Shown here piece by piece: positions 1 through 6,274 of a stretch of 12,563 bases of DNA. The DNA is from Treponema sp. (GTDB lineage Bacteria; Spirochaetota; Spirochaetia; Treponematales; Treponemataceae), in NCBI GenBank assembly GCA_016297805.1, contig JAEDFX010000070.1:1-12563 (forward strand). Direction: 5' to 3'. Position numbers and translations under genes: made by a program. The notes beneath the pieces were generated by a model. The model saw only the letters and a list, made by a program, of their open reading frames with translations. It did not search any database and was not told the origin of the DNA. Position 1 is the stretch's first letter. Each line of letters starts with the position of its first letter.

Positions 1-255
1 TATTTTCATAAGGTTCCCTTTTATAAATTATTAAACAATTATTTGGTTGATATTTTATGGGCTGTATCTTTTTGTTTAATTTTTTTTAATTTAATAGAAA
101 TAAAGTTAAAATATTTTGTTGCTTTTTCCTTATTCTTAATGAGTGAATTGTTACAATTAAAAAATCCTGTGTTAGGTACTTTTGATTTTGTAGATTTGCT
201 GATTTATTTAATTACAATATTTATTTTTTTTATGATAAATGAATCCAAAGCATAA
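1..255 (+). CDS. C-terminal part of a small integral membrane protein (VanZ/DUF2809-like), cut by the window edge
   Basis: The frame is open from base 1 to the TAA at 253-255, giving 84 residues. The TTG at 43 is therefore probably not the true start, and the 5' end lies outside the window. The visible part is almost entirely hydrophobic, with about three membrane segments. The pattern of an acidic residue plus LLQL followed by GTFDFVDLLIYL resembles the end of VanZ/DUF2809 membrane proteins, in which E-x-x-Q and G-T-x-F-D-x-x-D precede the last helix. That assignment is by eye only. I counted 50 G+C in 255 bases (about 20%), far below the roughly 45% in a sampled stretch of glnN next door. 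The gene may therefore be a recent acquisition or belong to a variable region. The molecular role is unknown. It converges on glnN and shares the terminator at 258-305. Confidence 0.6.
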   Translation, partial: YFHKVPFYKLLNNYLVDILWAVSFCLIFFNLIEIKLKYFVAFSLFLMSELLQLKNPVLGTFDFVDLLIYLITIFIFFMINESKA

Positions 256-257
256 AG

Positions 258-305
258 AAAGCCCTTCGACAAGCTCAGGGACCGCACTTGTCGAAAGGCT
301 TTTTT
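258..305. terminator. Bidirectional hairpin terminator between convergent genes
   Basis: The arm 258-273 pairs with 287-302 in a 16-bp stem with one C/A mismatch (264/296) around a 13-nt loop. On the + strand it runs into T300-T305. On the - strand the stem ends in GGCTTT followed by CTTT, a weaker U-rich tail. Its position between the stop of the left-edge ORF and the stop of glnN fits a shared terminator. The left arm lies within a copy of the dispersed repeat CCCTTCGACAAGCTCAGGGA. The right arm is a partial inverted copy of it. Confidence 0.8.
262..281 (+). repeat. Dispersed palindromic repeat, copy 1 (CCCTTCGACAAGCTCAGGGA)
   Basis: This 20-base core matches a second copy at 9180-9199, inside rsmE on the opposite strand, at 19 of 20 positions. 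The ends CCCT and AGGG pair. From memory, near-identical TTCGACAAGCTCAGGG strings recur as intergenic repeats in several bacterial groups; I could not check this. Here it supplies one arm of the glnN terminator. Confidence 0.6.
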
Positions 306-315
306 GTGTGCTTTA

Positions 316-2406
316 TTACTGAACGCTAAACAGCAAGTCTTCGTAGCTTGGGAATGGTTTGTATTCCTCTCCAAGAAGTTCTTCTATTTGATCGGCTACA
401 GCGCGAACTTTTGCCATGGCAGGTAAAACATTGCTTGCGTATGCTTTAGCCTGTTTCAGTAAGTCTTTTATGCTGGCTGTTTCCTTGTGAACTTTATCCA
501 GTTCTTCTGCAGACTTGGAAAGTTCATTTATCAGACAGTTAAGCTGTTTCAAAAGCTTTAAGCCTGCATCACACAAATCACCGATTCGCTGCATTTTGAA
601 TTCTGTATCAGCAATTACGTTCATGTATTTAAGTGCTGCAGGAATAATATCTTTGTTGACCATTTCAATCATTGTGTTTACTTCAATGTTCAAAACCTGA
701 CAGTATTTTTCCAGCTTAATGTCGTGATGACTCTGCATTTCCTCTGGGGTATAGATTTGCATTCGGGTAAACAAATCAACATTTTTCTTATCAAGATAAT
801 GTTCAATTGCATCTGGAGTTGTGCGGTAGTTTTTAAGGCCCCGAGCTTCTGCTTCTTTTACCCAGTCTTCTGTGTATCCGTTTCCGTTGAAAAGAATCTT
901 CCAGTGTGCTGTGATTTCACGTTTGATGAGAGCCTGAAGTTCTTCATCAAAATTCTTGGCGTTTTCCAGTTCATCTGCAAAATCGCATAGGGTGTTTGCA
1001 AGAATTGAGTTCAGAATTGTGTTAGGTCCGCTGATTGAAAGGCTTGAACCTACTGAGCGGAATTCAAATCTGTTACCTGTAAATGCAAATGGTGAGGTTC
1101 TGTTGCGGTCTGTAGAATCCTTTGGAATGCCGGGAAGGACATCTACGCCAATATTAAGCTTTGCACCGGCTTTGTTGTCGTAAGATTTTCCTTCTTTGAT
1201 TGATTCCAGAACGGCTTCCAGTTCATCTCCTACGTAAATTGACATGATTGCTGGAGGAGCTTCAATTACACCAAGACGGTTGTCGTTTCCTGCAGATGCA
1301 ACTGAATAGCGGAGTAAATCCTGATTGTCGTCTACGGCTTTGATTACGGCTGTAAGGAACAGAAGGAACTGGGCATTGTCACGAGGAGTTTTTCCTGGCG
1401 CAAAAAGATTTTCGCCCTTGTCTGTGGCAATTGACCAGTTGTTGTGTTTACCGCTGCCTGCAACTCCCGCAAAAGGTTTTTCGTGGAGCAGACAGATTAA
1501 TCCGTGGCGGCGGGCAACTTTTTTCATGATTTCCATTGTCAGCTGGTTCTGGTCTGCTGCCAGGTTTGAAGTTGTGAAAATTGGTGCCATTTCGTGCTGA
1601 GCTGGGGCACCTTCGTTGTGTTCTGTTTTTGCGTAAATACCAAGCTTCCACAGTTCGGTATTCAGATCTTCCATGTATTCAATTACACGAGGTTTGATTG
1701 CGGCAAAATACTGGTCGTCCATTTCCTGACCTTTTACCGGGCGGGCACCAAAAAGAGTACGCCCGCACATTTTAAGGTCTTTGCGTTTTTTGTAAAGCTG
1801 TTCATCAACAAGAAAGTATTCCTGTTCTGGTCCCATTGTTGTTGTAACGTGTTTTGCATCGTTTCCAAAAAGTTTAAGGATGCGGAGGGACTGTTTGTTC
1901 AGGCTTTCCATTGAACGGAGGAGTGGAGTTTTTTTATCCAAAGCTTCGCCTGTCCATGAACAGAAGGCTGTAGGAATACAAAGTGTGTGATCCTTTACAA
2001 ATGGATATGAGGTTGGATCCCAGACTGTATAACCGCGGGCTTCGAAAGTTGAACGTTTTCCGCCGCTTGGGAAAGATGATGCGTCTGGCTCTCCCTTAAT
2101 CAGCTCTTTTCCGCTGAAGCTCATTATGATTTTGCCTTCTTCAATAGGGGAAAGGAAAGAGTCGTGTTTTTCTGCAGTAATACCTGTAAGTGGCTGGAAC
2201 CAGTGTGAATAGTGAGTCGCTCCCTTTGCAATTGCCCAGTTTTTCATAGCCTCTGCAACCTGATTTGCAACTTCCAGGTTCAAAGGAGTGCCTTCTTCCA
2301 TTGTGTGCTTTAGTGCTTTGTAGGTTTCCACTGGCAAAGTTTCTTTCATAACAGTCTGATTAAAAACCAGGCTTCCAAAAATTTCAGGCAAATCAATATT
2401 TGTCAT
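316..2406 (-). CDS. glnN: Type III glutamine synthetase
   Basis: This enzyme makes glutamine from glutamate, ammonium and ATP in the cytoplasm. The 696-residue length is typical of the GSIII family and much longer than GSI (about 470). Visible motifs, in residues of this protein, are GPEQEYF at 192-198 with the metal-binding glutamates, NEGAPAQHE at 264-272, GSGKHNN at 317-323 for ATP and metal binding, and NRTSPFAFTGNRFEFR at 435-450 in the active site. The GSIII-specific N-terminus (LPEIFGSLVFN) and the long helical C-terminal region are both present. The ATG at 2406 has AGGAG (2417-2413) six bases upstream and a strong promoter at 2481-2453, so it is probably transcribed alone. No PII or regulator gene is adjacent. 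The upstream repeats at 2523-2622 could carry regulator sites, but I recognise no known nitrogen-control motif in them. Confidence 0.97.
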   Translation of the reverse strand: MTNIDLPEIFGSLVFNQTVMKETLPVETYKALKHTMEEGTPLNLEVANQVAEAMKNWAIAKGATHYSHWFQPLTGITAEKHDSFLSPIEEGKIIMSFSGKELIKGEPDASSFPSGGKRSTFEARGYTVWDPTSYPFVKDHTLCIPTAFCSWTGEALDKKTPLLRSMESLNKQSLRILKLFGNDAKHVTTTMGPEQEYFLVDEQLYKKRKDLKMCGRTLFGARPVKGQEMDDQYFAAIKPRVIEYMEDLNTELWKLGIYAKTEHNEGAPAQHEMAPIFTTSNLAADQNQLTMEIMKKVARRHGLICLLHEKPFAGVAGSGKHNNWSIATDKGENLFAPGKTPRDNAQFLLFLTAVIKAVDDNQDLLRYSVASAGNDNRLGVIEAPPAIMSIYVGDELEAVLESIKEGKSYDNKAGAKLNIGVDVLPGIPKDSTDRNRTSPFAFTGNRFEFRSVGSSLSISGPNTILNSILANTLCDFADELENAKNFDEELQALIKREITAHWKILFNGNGYTEDWVKEAEARGLKNYRTTPDAIEHYLDKKNVDLFTRMQIYTPEEMQSHHDIKLEKYCQVLNIEVNTMIEMVNKDIIPAALKYMNVIADTEFKMQRIGDLCDAGLKLLKQLNCLINELSKSAEELDKVHKETASIKDLLKQAKAYASNVLPAMAKVRAVADQIEELLGEEYKPFPSYEDLLFSVQ

Positions 2407-2424
2407 AGGGAACTCCTAAATCAT

Positions 2425-2440
2425 ACTACATCTTTGTAGT
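2425..2440 (-). other. Small hairpin/dyad in the glnN leader
   Basis: On the - strand ACTACA and TGTAGT form a perfect 6-bp stem with a 4-nt loop. It begins about 6 nt after the predicted transcription start and ends just before the Shine-Dalgarno at 2417-2413. It could stabilise the 5' end of the mRNA or act as a repressor dyad. Neither role can be chosen from the sequence. Confidence 0.45.
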
Positions 2441-2452
2441 TTCTATAAAAAT

Positions 2453-2481
2453 ATTCTAATGATTTGGAATAACGGGGTCAA
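2453..2481 (-). promoter_or_regulatory. Sigma70-type promoter of glnN
   Basis: The -35 TTGACC (2481-2476) and -10 TAGAAT (2458-2453) are separated by exactly 17 bases. Each differs from the consensus hexamer at one position. The predicted start is near 2446, giving a leader of about 40 nt. No sigma54 (GG-N10-GC) signature was seen, although this is a nitrogen-assimilation gene. Confidence 0.75.
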
Positions 2482-2522
2482 GAAATTAGAGATTTTACAA
2501 AATATCAAAAATTCCGGTTTTT

Positions 2523-2554
2523 CAAGACTGACATGAGTGTATCAAGTGATACAG
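2523..2554. repeat. Half-copy of the palindromic element upstream of glnN
   Basis: This stretch matches 2556-2587 at 28 of 32 positions, in direct orientation at a 33-bp offset. It contains its own perfect dyad, TGTATCA-AG-TGATACA (2538-2553), but lacks the matching right arm. It looks like a truncated first copy stacked against the complete palindrome. Confidence 0.7.
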
Positions 2555-2602
2555 CCAAGACTGACATGACTGTACCATTTGATACAGTCATGTCAGTCTT
2601 GG
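2555..2602. repeat. 48-bp near-perfect palindrome between nnr and glnN
   Basis: The arms 2555-2574 and 2583-2602 are perfect 20-base inverse complements around an 8-base spacer. Inside the spacer C2576-G2581 and A2577-T2580 can also pair, so the dyad spans 48 bp with one mismatch. It lies about 110-155 bp upstream of the predicted glnN start and 23 bp beyond the nnr stop. No T-run follows on either strand, so it is not a standard intrinsic terminator. It could be a dispersed REP/MITE-like element, an RNA-processing hairpin or a DNA-binding site. The gene-free stretch 2407-2624 holds this element, the half-copy, a smaller TGTCA-GTTT-TGACA dyad at 2609-2622 and the glnN promoter. Confidence 0.8.
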
Positions 2603-2624
2603 TTGTTATGTCAGTTTTGACAAA

Positions 2625-4064
2625 CTACTTTTTTAGGTTGTTGATTAGTTTGAGTGGAGTAAGGTCATATGTGGATTGACCTAGATTGATGGCGGATAAT
2701 GCGTGGATTTCTACTGCGGTAATGACTGCATCCTGCAAGCTGTATTTCTGAGCTAATAGTGCGCCTGTCATGCCTGCCAGAACGTCTCCGCTGCCACCTT
2801 TCGCCAGGCATTGAGCACCGTCCGTGCATACAAAAATATTATCTCCGAAGGCAATAAATGTGTTTGCACTTTTCATTACGACTGCAGTTTTTGGATAAAG
2901 ATGAGTCAATTTTTTTCCAAGTTCAATTTTTGATTCAGATGATTGTGCCAGAGTTTTTACATCATAATCCTTAACAAAACGTGAAAGTTCCGAAAGATGC
3001 GGTGTAAGAACAATTTTGATATTTTCAATTTTATTTAGTTCTTCCAGCAGGGCAGGTAATCCATCCCAAGTCATCATATCTGCATCAAAGACTATAGCAG
3101 GACTTACAGCAGTTTTTGCCCAATGCAGAACCTTTTCTGCCATTCTTGTCACCTGATCTTTCTCAGTTCCTAATCCTGGACCAATTACAATACAAGTAGT
3201 CTTTGCAGGAATTTTTTCAGAAATCATCAGCTCAGGACTGATTTTAAACTGTTCAAGATTTGAGTTTTCTGTTTTTACAAGAGTTGTGAGACCACTGCCA
3301 AAATTCATAGCAGCGGTGGCAGCAATAATAGCGGCTCCAGATTTCTCTCCTGCAAAAACCGCAGTATGCCCATAAGTCCCCTTATGAGCAGCAGGATTTG
3401 TGCGTAATGGAAGTTTTATATCAGCTTCCTCTATCAGATAAGCATCTGGCTGAATACCGCTTTCAAAAGAACTTCGTGGAATACCTAAATCGGCAACAAG
3501 AATCTTTCCGCAGACGGTTTTTGCCATATCTGAATATAATGCCGATTTTTGTTCTCCCATAGTGATTGTATAGTCCGCTTTAAAGTAAAGACCTGATGGA
3601 ATATCGCAGGCAATTTTTATACCAGATGCCGCATTCAGCCTGTCCAGTATCAATTTAATTTCTGTTTTTAGTTCTCCATGAAAACCAATTCCGTAAAGAC
3701 AATCAACAATATAATTAAAATTATTTTCAGGTGAAAGTTCTTTTATTATTTTTACACCAAGTTTGCAGCACATTTCATACTGTGTGCAGGCTTCCTGTGC
3801 AGCAGGTTCTTCTATCATTAAGACTGTTACTTCGGCCTTATCAATAAGCATTCGGGCTAAAGCATAACCGTCTCCACCATTGTTGCCTTTACCGCAGATT
3901 ATAAGAACCGCAGGCTCTGATGTAGGAGTGTTGAGAACTGTAGGATTTAAAATAAAATCTGCCATTGCTCTGGCAGCGTTTTCCATCATTAAAAAAGGCG
4001 GAACAGAAAACTTATCTTTTGCAAGCTTTTCTAATTCCGCCGGTTTACAAAATATTTTTTGCAT
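2625..4064 (-). CDS. nnr: Bifunctional NAD(P)H-hydrate epimerase / ADP- or ATP-dependent NAD(P)H-hydrate dehydratase
   Basis: This is a cytoplasmic metabolite-repair enzyme. The N-terminal domain epimerises the R and S forms of hydrated NAD(P)H; the C-terminal kinase-like domain dehydrates the S form back to NAD(P)H. The epimerase half (about residues 1-215) shows GKGNNGGDG at 58-66, VDCLYGIG at 120-127 with a probable catalytic Asp121, and CDIPSGL at 153-159. The dehydratase half shows HKGTYGH at 227-233, GPGLG at 295-299, Asp327 in FDAD, TPHLSE at 354-359 and the nucleotide-binding GGSGDVLAG at 423-431. The length of 479 residues is normal for the fused form. The ATG follows the upstream stop after only 2 nt. 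The nearest AAGGA is about 14 nt away, so translation is probably coupled to the gene before it. It is the last gene of the minus-strand operon. Confidence 0.95.
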   Translation of the reverse strand: MQKIFCKPAELEKLAKDKFSVPPFLMMENAARAMADFILNPTVLNTPTSEPAVLIICGKGNNGGDGYALARMLIDKAEVTVLMIEEPAAQEACTQYEMCCKLGVKIIKELSPENNFNYIVDCLYGIGFHGELKTEIKLILDRLNAASGIKIACDIPSGLYFKADYTITMGEQKSALYSDMAKTVCGKILVADLGIPRSSFESGIQPDAYLIEEADIKLPLRTNPAAHKGTYGHTAVFAGEKSGAAIIAATAAMNFGSGLTTLVKTENSNLEQFKISPELMISEKIPAKTTCIVIGPGLGTEKDQVTRMAEKVLHWAKTAVSPAIVFDADMMTWDGLPALLEELNKIENIKIVLTPHLSELSRFVKDYDVKTLAQSSESKIELGKKLTHLYPKTAVVMKSANTFIAFGDNIFVCTDGAQCLAKGGSGDVLAGMTGALLAQKYSLQDAVITAVEIHALSAINLGQSTYDLTPLKLINNLKK

Positions 4065-4066
4065 TA

Positions 4067-4438
4067 TTAATTAAAAATATCCTTGAAAGTTTTTCCAATA
4101 TCTTTGCCAACATCCTTCAGGTCATTTCCAACCTCTTTGCCGGCTTCTTTTATGTCTTTGCCAGTTTTTTTAGCATCTTTTTTTACTTCAGCGACATTCT
4201 TACTAGCTTCTTTTTTAGCTTTTGCCTTTTTCTTTTCCAATGTTTTTTTTGTTTTTTCTTTTGCCTTATTAAGCTGTGCTTCTGTCATATTTGCATAGTC
4301 ACCGATTTTAGTATTGATTTTTACCAGTTCCAGTTCCAATGCAGCAATCTCTTTATTTAGAGCAGCATCTGCAAAAATTACAGGCTGAGCAAGCATAAAA
4401 GCGGACATTACAATCGCAATTTTTTTGTTTAATTTCAT
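4067..4438 (-). CDS. Small secreted lysine-rich protein with 11-residue repeats, function unknown
   Basis: I do not recognise this as a named family. Residues 1-25 form a signal peptide: basic MKLNKK, a hydrophobic core, and a probable type I cleavage after ADA at 23-25. The mature part of about 98 residues is predicted helical and strongly basic, with 23 Lys in the last 67 residues. It ends in a repeating pattern with an 11-residue step: GKEVGNDLKDV (100-110), GKDIGKTFKDI (111-121) and a shorter GKDIKEA before them. This resembles the amphipathic helices of LEA/apolipoprotein-like proteins; that is an analogy, not a homology claim. I chose ATG 4438 because AGGTGA (4449-4444) sits 5 nt upstream. 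The in-frame GTG at 4447 overlaps that Shine-Dalgarno and adds only three residues. It lies 9 nt after uppP and 2 nt before nnr, so an envelope role such as membrane or polyanion binding is possible. Confidence 0.8.
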   Translation of the reverse strand: MKLNKKIAIVMSAFMLAQPVIFADAALNKEIAALELELVKINTKIGDYANMTEAQLNKAKEKTKKTLEKKKAKAKKEASKNVAEVKKDAKKTGKDIKEAGKEVGNDLKDVGKDIGKTFKDIFN

Positions 4439-4443
4439 ATTAA

Positions 4444-4449
4444 TCACCT
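4444..4449 (-). promoter_or_regulatory. Shine-Dalgarno that fixes the start of the small secreted protein
   Basis: AGGTGA reads on the - strand, 5 nt before ATG 4438. It overlaps the uppP stop codon TAG (4450-4448), so a ribosome ending uppP sits on the next start signal. It also contains the GTG that would otherwise be read as an upstream start. Confidence 0.65.
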
Positions 4450-5254
4450 AGTTAAAAAATATCATACCAAGAATTCCAAGTGGAATGAGATATGCAGCAA
4501 ACCACTGAAGTTTACCTTTACGGATAATTTTCATCAATACAGTCAAAGATATATATCCGACTGCGAATGCTGCTGCACAACCTGCAATAACAGGTGCAGC
4601 ACCAACAGTTTCAGAAACTTCTCCTAAGTCTTTTAATTCAAGAATGAAGGCACCCAAAATTGCAGGAATTGAGATGATAAAAGAATAATCACCTGCAGTT
4701 TTCTGATTTACTCCGCTGAACAAAGCTCCTGCTATTGTAGAACCTGAACGGCTGATTCCTGGTAGTGTACCAATTCCCTGCATAAAACCAATTATTAAAG
4801 CCTGAGACTTTGAAACAGGTTTTTCTTCAGTAGTGTTCTTTTTGCCAATTCGTGAAGAAACAATCAGTAATAGAGCTGTAACAAGGAATCCGGCGCATGT
4901 TATTTTAATAGACATATCAGGAATTAGCTTGCTTGTAACAACTCCTAGAATTCCTGTAATAATGGTAGAAAGAATTATAGCTATAATATTTTTGCGGCCT
5001 GTAATATCATCTTCAGTTGCTTCTTTGCGGGAAATCCATCGGCCAAGGCATTTAAGAAGATTCCAGATTTTTCTCCAGAAATAAATACAAACAGCGGCAA
5101 GTGTAGCAAGATGTAAAAATATATCAAATAAAAGAGGAACTTCTTCCAGCCCAAAAAGATTCTGTGCAACTGCAAGATGACCTGATGAGGAAATTGGCAA
5201 AAATTCTGCAACTCCCTGTAAAAAACCTAATAAAATACCCTGAATAACTGACAT
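4448..5254 (-). CDS. uppP: Undecaprenyl-diphosphatase (BacA/UppP family)
   Basis: This integral membrane phosphatase converts undecaprenyl diphosphate to the monophosphate, recycling the lipid carrier for peptidoglycan and other envelope polymers. The 268-residue length is usual for the family. The two signature regions are intact: QGVAEFLPISSSGH at 13-26, holding the (E/Q)xxxE motif and His26, and LPGISRSGST at 164-173, the PGxSRSxxT motif. About eight hydrophobic segments are visible. The ATG directly follows the lgt stop (TAAATG, no gap). AAAGGA lies 7 nt upstream, overlapping the end of lgt. The pairing with lgt fits an envelope-biogenesis operon. In other bacteria extra copies confer bacitracin tolerance; whether this organism has others cannot be seen here. 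Confidence 0.96.
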   Translation of the reverse strand: MSVIQGILLGFLQGVAEFLPISSSGHLAVAQNLFGLEEVPLLFDIFLHLATLAAVCIYFWRKIWNLLKCLGRWISRKEATEDDITGRKNIIAIILSTIITGILGVVTSKLIPDMSIKITCAGFLVTALLLIVSSRIGKKNTTEEKPVSKSQALIIGFMQGIGTLPGISRSGSTIAGALFSGVNQKTAGDYSFIISIPAILGAFILELKDLGEVSETVGAAPVIAGCAAAFAVGYISLTVLMKIIRKGKLQWFAAYLIPLGILGMIFFN

Positions 5255-6235
5255 TTAGTTTTCCTTTAATTTTTTATTTTTAGAAAGAATATTAAGAATG
5301 ATGAAAACAAAGATAGAACCTAATACCATCAAAGAACACAATATCTGACCTGTTGAAAAATTCAAAAGGGAAGTGTTTGTATAAATTGGGGCTGCGGCAT
5401 CTTTTGCAATTCTATAACCAATATCTGCATCTGGTTCGCGGAAATATTCTATGAAGAAGCGTGCCAATCCATAACCGCCTGTGTACAAACATCCCAATGA
5501 ACCATCAACTTTTTTGTGCTTTCTGCATATCCAGATTATTGTCCACAATACAACACCTTCAAAGAATGCTTCATACAACTGACTTGGATGACGTGGAAGA
5601 TTTACAAGTTTATCTGCTGTTATGTTCATCCCAATTTTATTTGCAAAATCCTGAACCCAAGGAAGATTCGATGAAAATCTTTCTGCTGCAGGGAAAACCA
5701 TTCCCCATGGCATAGTTGTGACTCTTCCGTATAATTCACCGTTCAGGAAGTTTCCTAATCGTCCAAAGGTGTACCCTAGTGGAATAGCACAAACCATTGC
5801 GTCAATCCATTTTGCGATTGGACGTTTATGACGTTTGCACCAGATAATCATTCCCAATAATCCACCGACAAAACCACCGTGGTAAGACATTCCTGCAAGT
5901 CCTGTAAAGTTACCCTTTGAATCAAAAGGCCAGAATATGAGCCAGGGTTTACTCCAGTAAATTCCAGAAGTATCATAAATCAGAGTGGAAAAAATTCTTG
6001 CTCCTAATAGCAGAAACAGAATTCCGCAGGAAATACAACTGAACAAATCATCTTCAGTGACTTTCTGGTCGGGTGTATCTAATGCACCTTCCTTTGCAAC
6101 CTTTTTCAAAATAAAGTAGGCGGTAACAAAAGCAAAAACATACATTAACCCGTACCAGCGGATAAGTCCTAAAAACTTAACGCCAGGAAAAATCTGGGGA
6201 TGAATCCAAGATGGATAGTTGAGATATAAAAACAT
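5255..6235 (-). CDS. lgt: Phosphatidylglycerol-prolipoprotein diacylglyceryl transferase
   Basis: This inner-membrane enzyme carries out the first step of lipoprotein maturation, moving a diacylglyceryl group from phosphatidylglycerol to the lipobox cysteine. Signature regions are present: RWYGLMY at 26-32, SYHGGF at 117-122 with the His matching E. coli His103, GRLGNFLNGELYGR at 158-171 containing the Lgt signature Arg, Asn and Glu, HPSQLYEA at 216-223, and FREPD at 265-269. Several membrane segments are visible. At 326 residues it is somewhat longer than many homologues (about 260-300), mainly through the 180-215 region and a basic C-terminal tail. The start ATG has AGGA 7 nt upstream. It follows the ATPase gene by 39 nt, a gap holding only a weak GGCT-TTT-AGCC hairpin, and abuts uppP. 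Lipoproteins are abundant in spirochaetes, so it is probably essential. Confidence 0.97.
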   Translation of the reverse strand: MFLYLNYPSWIHPQIFPGVKFLGLIRWYGLMYVFAFVTAYFILKKVAKEGALDTPDQKVTEDDLFSCISCGILFLLLGARIFSTLIYDTSGIYWSKPWLIFWPFDSKGNFTGLAGMSYHGGFVGGLLGMIIWCKRHKRPIAKWIDAMVCAIPLGYTFGRLGNFLNGELYGRVTTMPWGMVFPAAERFSSNLPWVQDFANKIGMNITADKLVNLPRHPSQLYEAFFEGVVLWTIIWICRKHKKVDGSLGCLYTGGYGLARFFIEYFREPDADIGYRIAKDAAAPIYTNTSLLNFSTGQILCSLMVLGSIFVFIILNILSKNKKLKEN

Positions 6236-6274
6236 TTTTCAATCCTGTATAAGGCTAAAAGCCGATGATTTTTA

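Noticed and set aside
515..1914. Several + strand open frames opposite glnN
   Set aside because: They are shadows of a well-conserved glnN reading frame with no recognisable motifs.
2523..2602. Closely spaced repeats as a possible CRISPR array
   Set aside because: There are only one complete palindrome and one half-copy with no unique spacers of regular length, and no cas genes in the window.
2555..2602. Perfect hairpin as a rho-independent terminator of nnr
   Set aside because: No T-run follows the stem on either strand, so it does not meet the standard form. It is reported as a repeat instead.
3965..4360. Phe/Ser-rich open frame on the + strand
   Set aside because: It is the antisense reflection of the lysine-rich gene (AAA/AAG read as TTT/CTT) and the start of nnr. 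It has no ribosome site or promoter.
4439..4447. GTG start for the small secreted protein
   Set aside because: The GTG forms part of the Shine-Dalgarno AGGTGA that serves ATG 4438, and the extra residues add nothing to the signal peptide.
6248..6258. GGCT-TTT-AGCC hairpin between the ATPase gene and lgt as a terminator
   Set aside because: The stem is only 4 bp and is followed by TTATAC, not a T-tract, so it would not end transcription of the operon.
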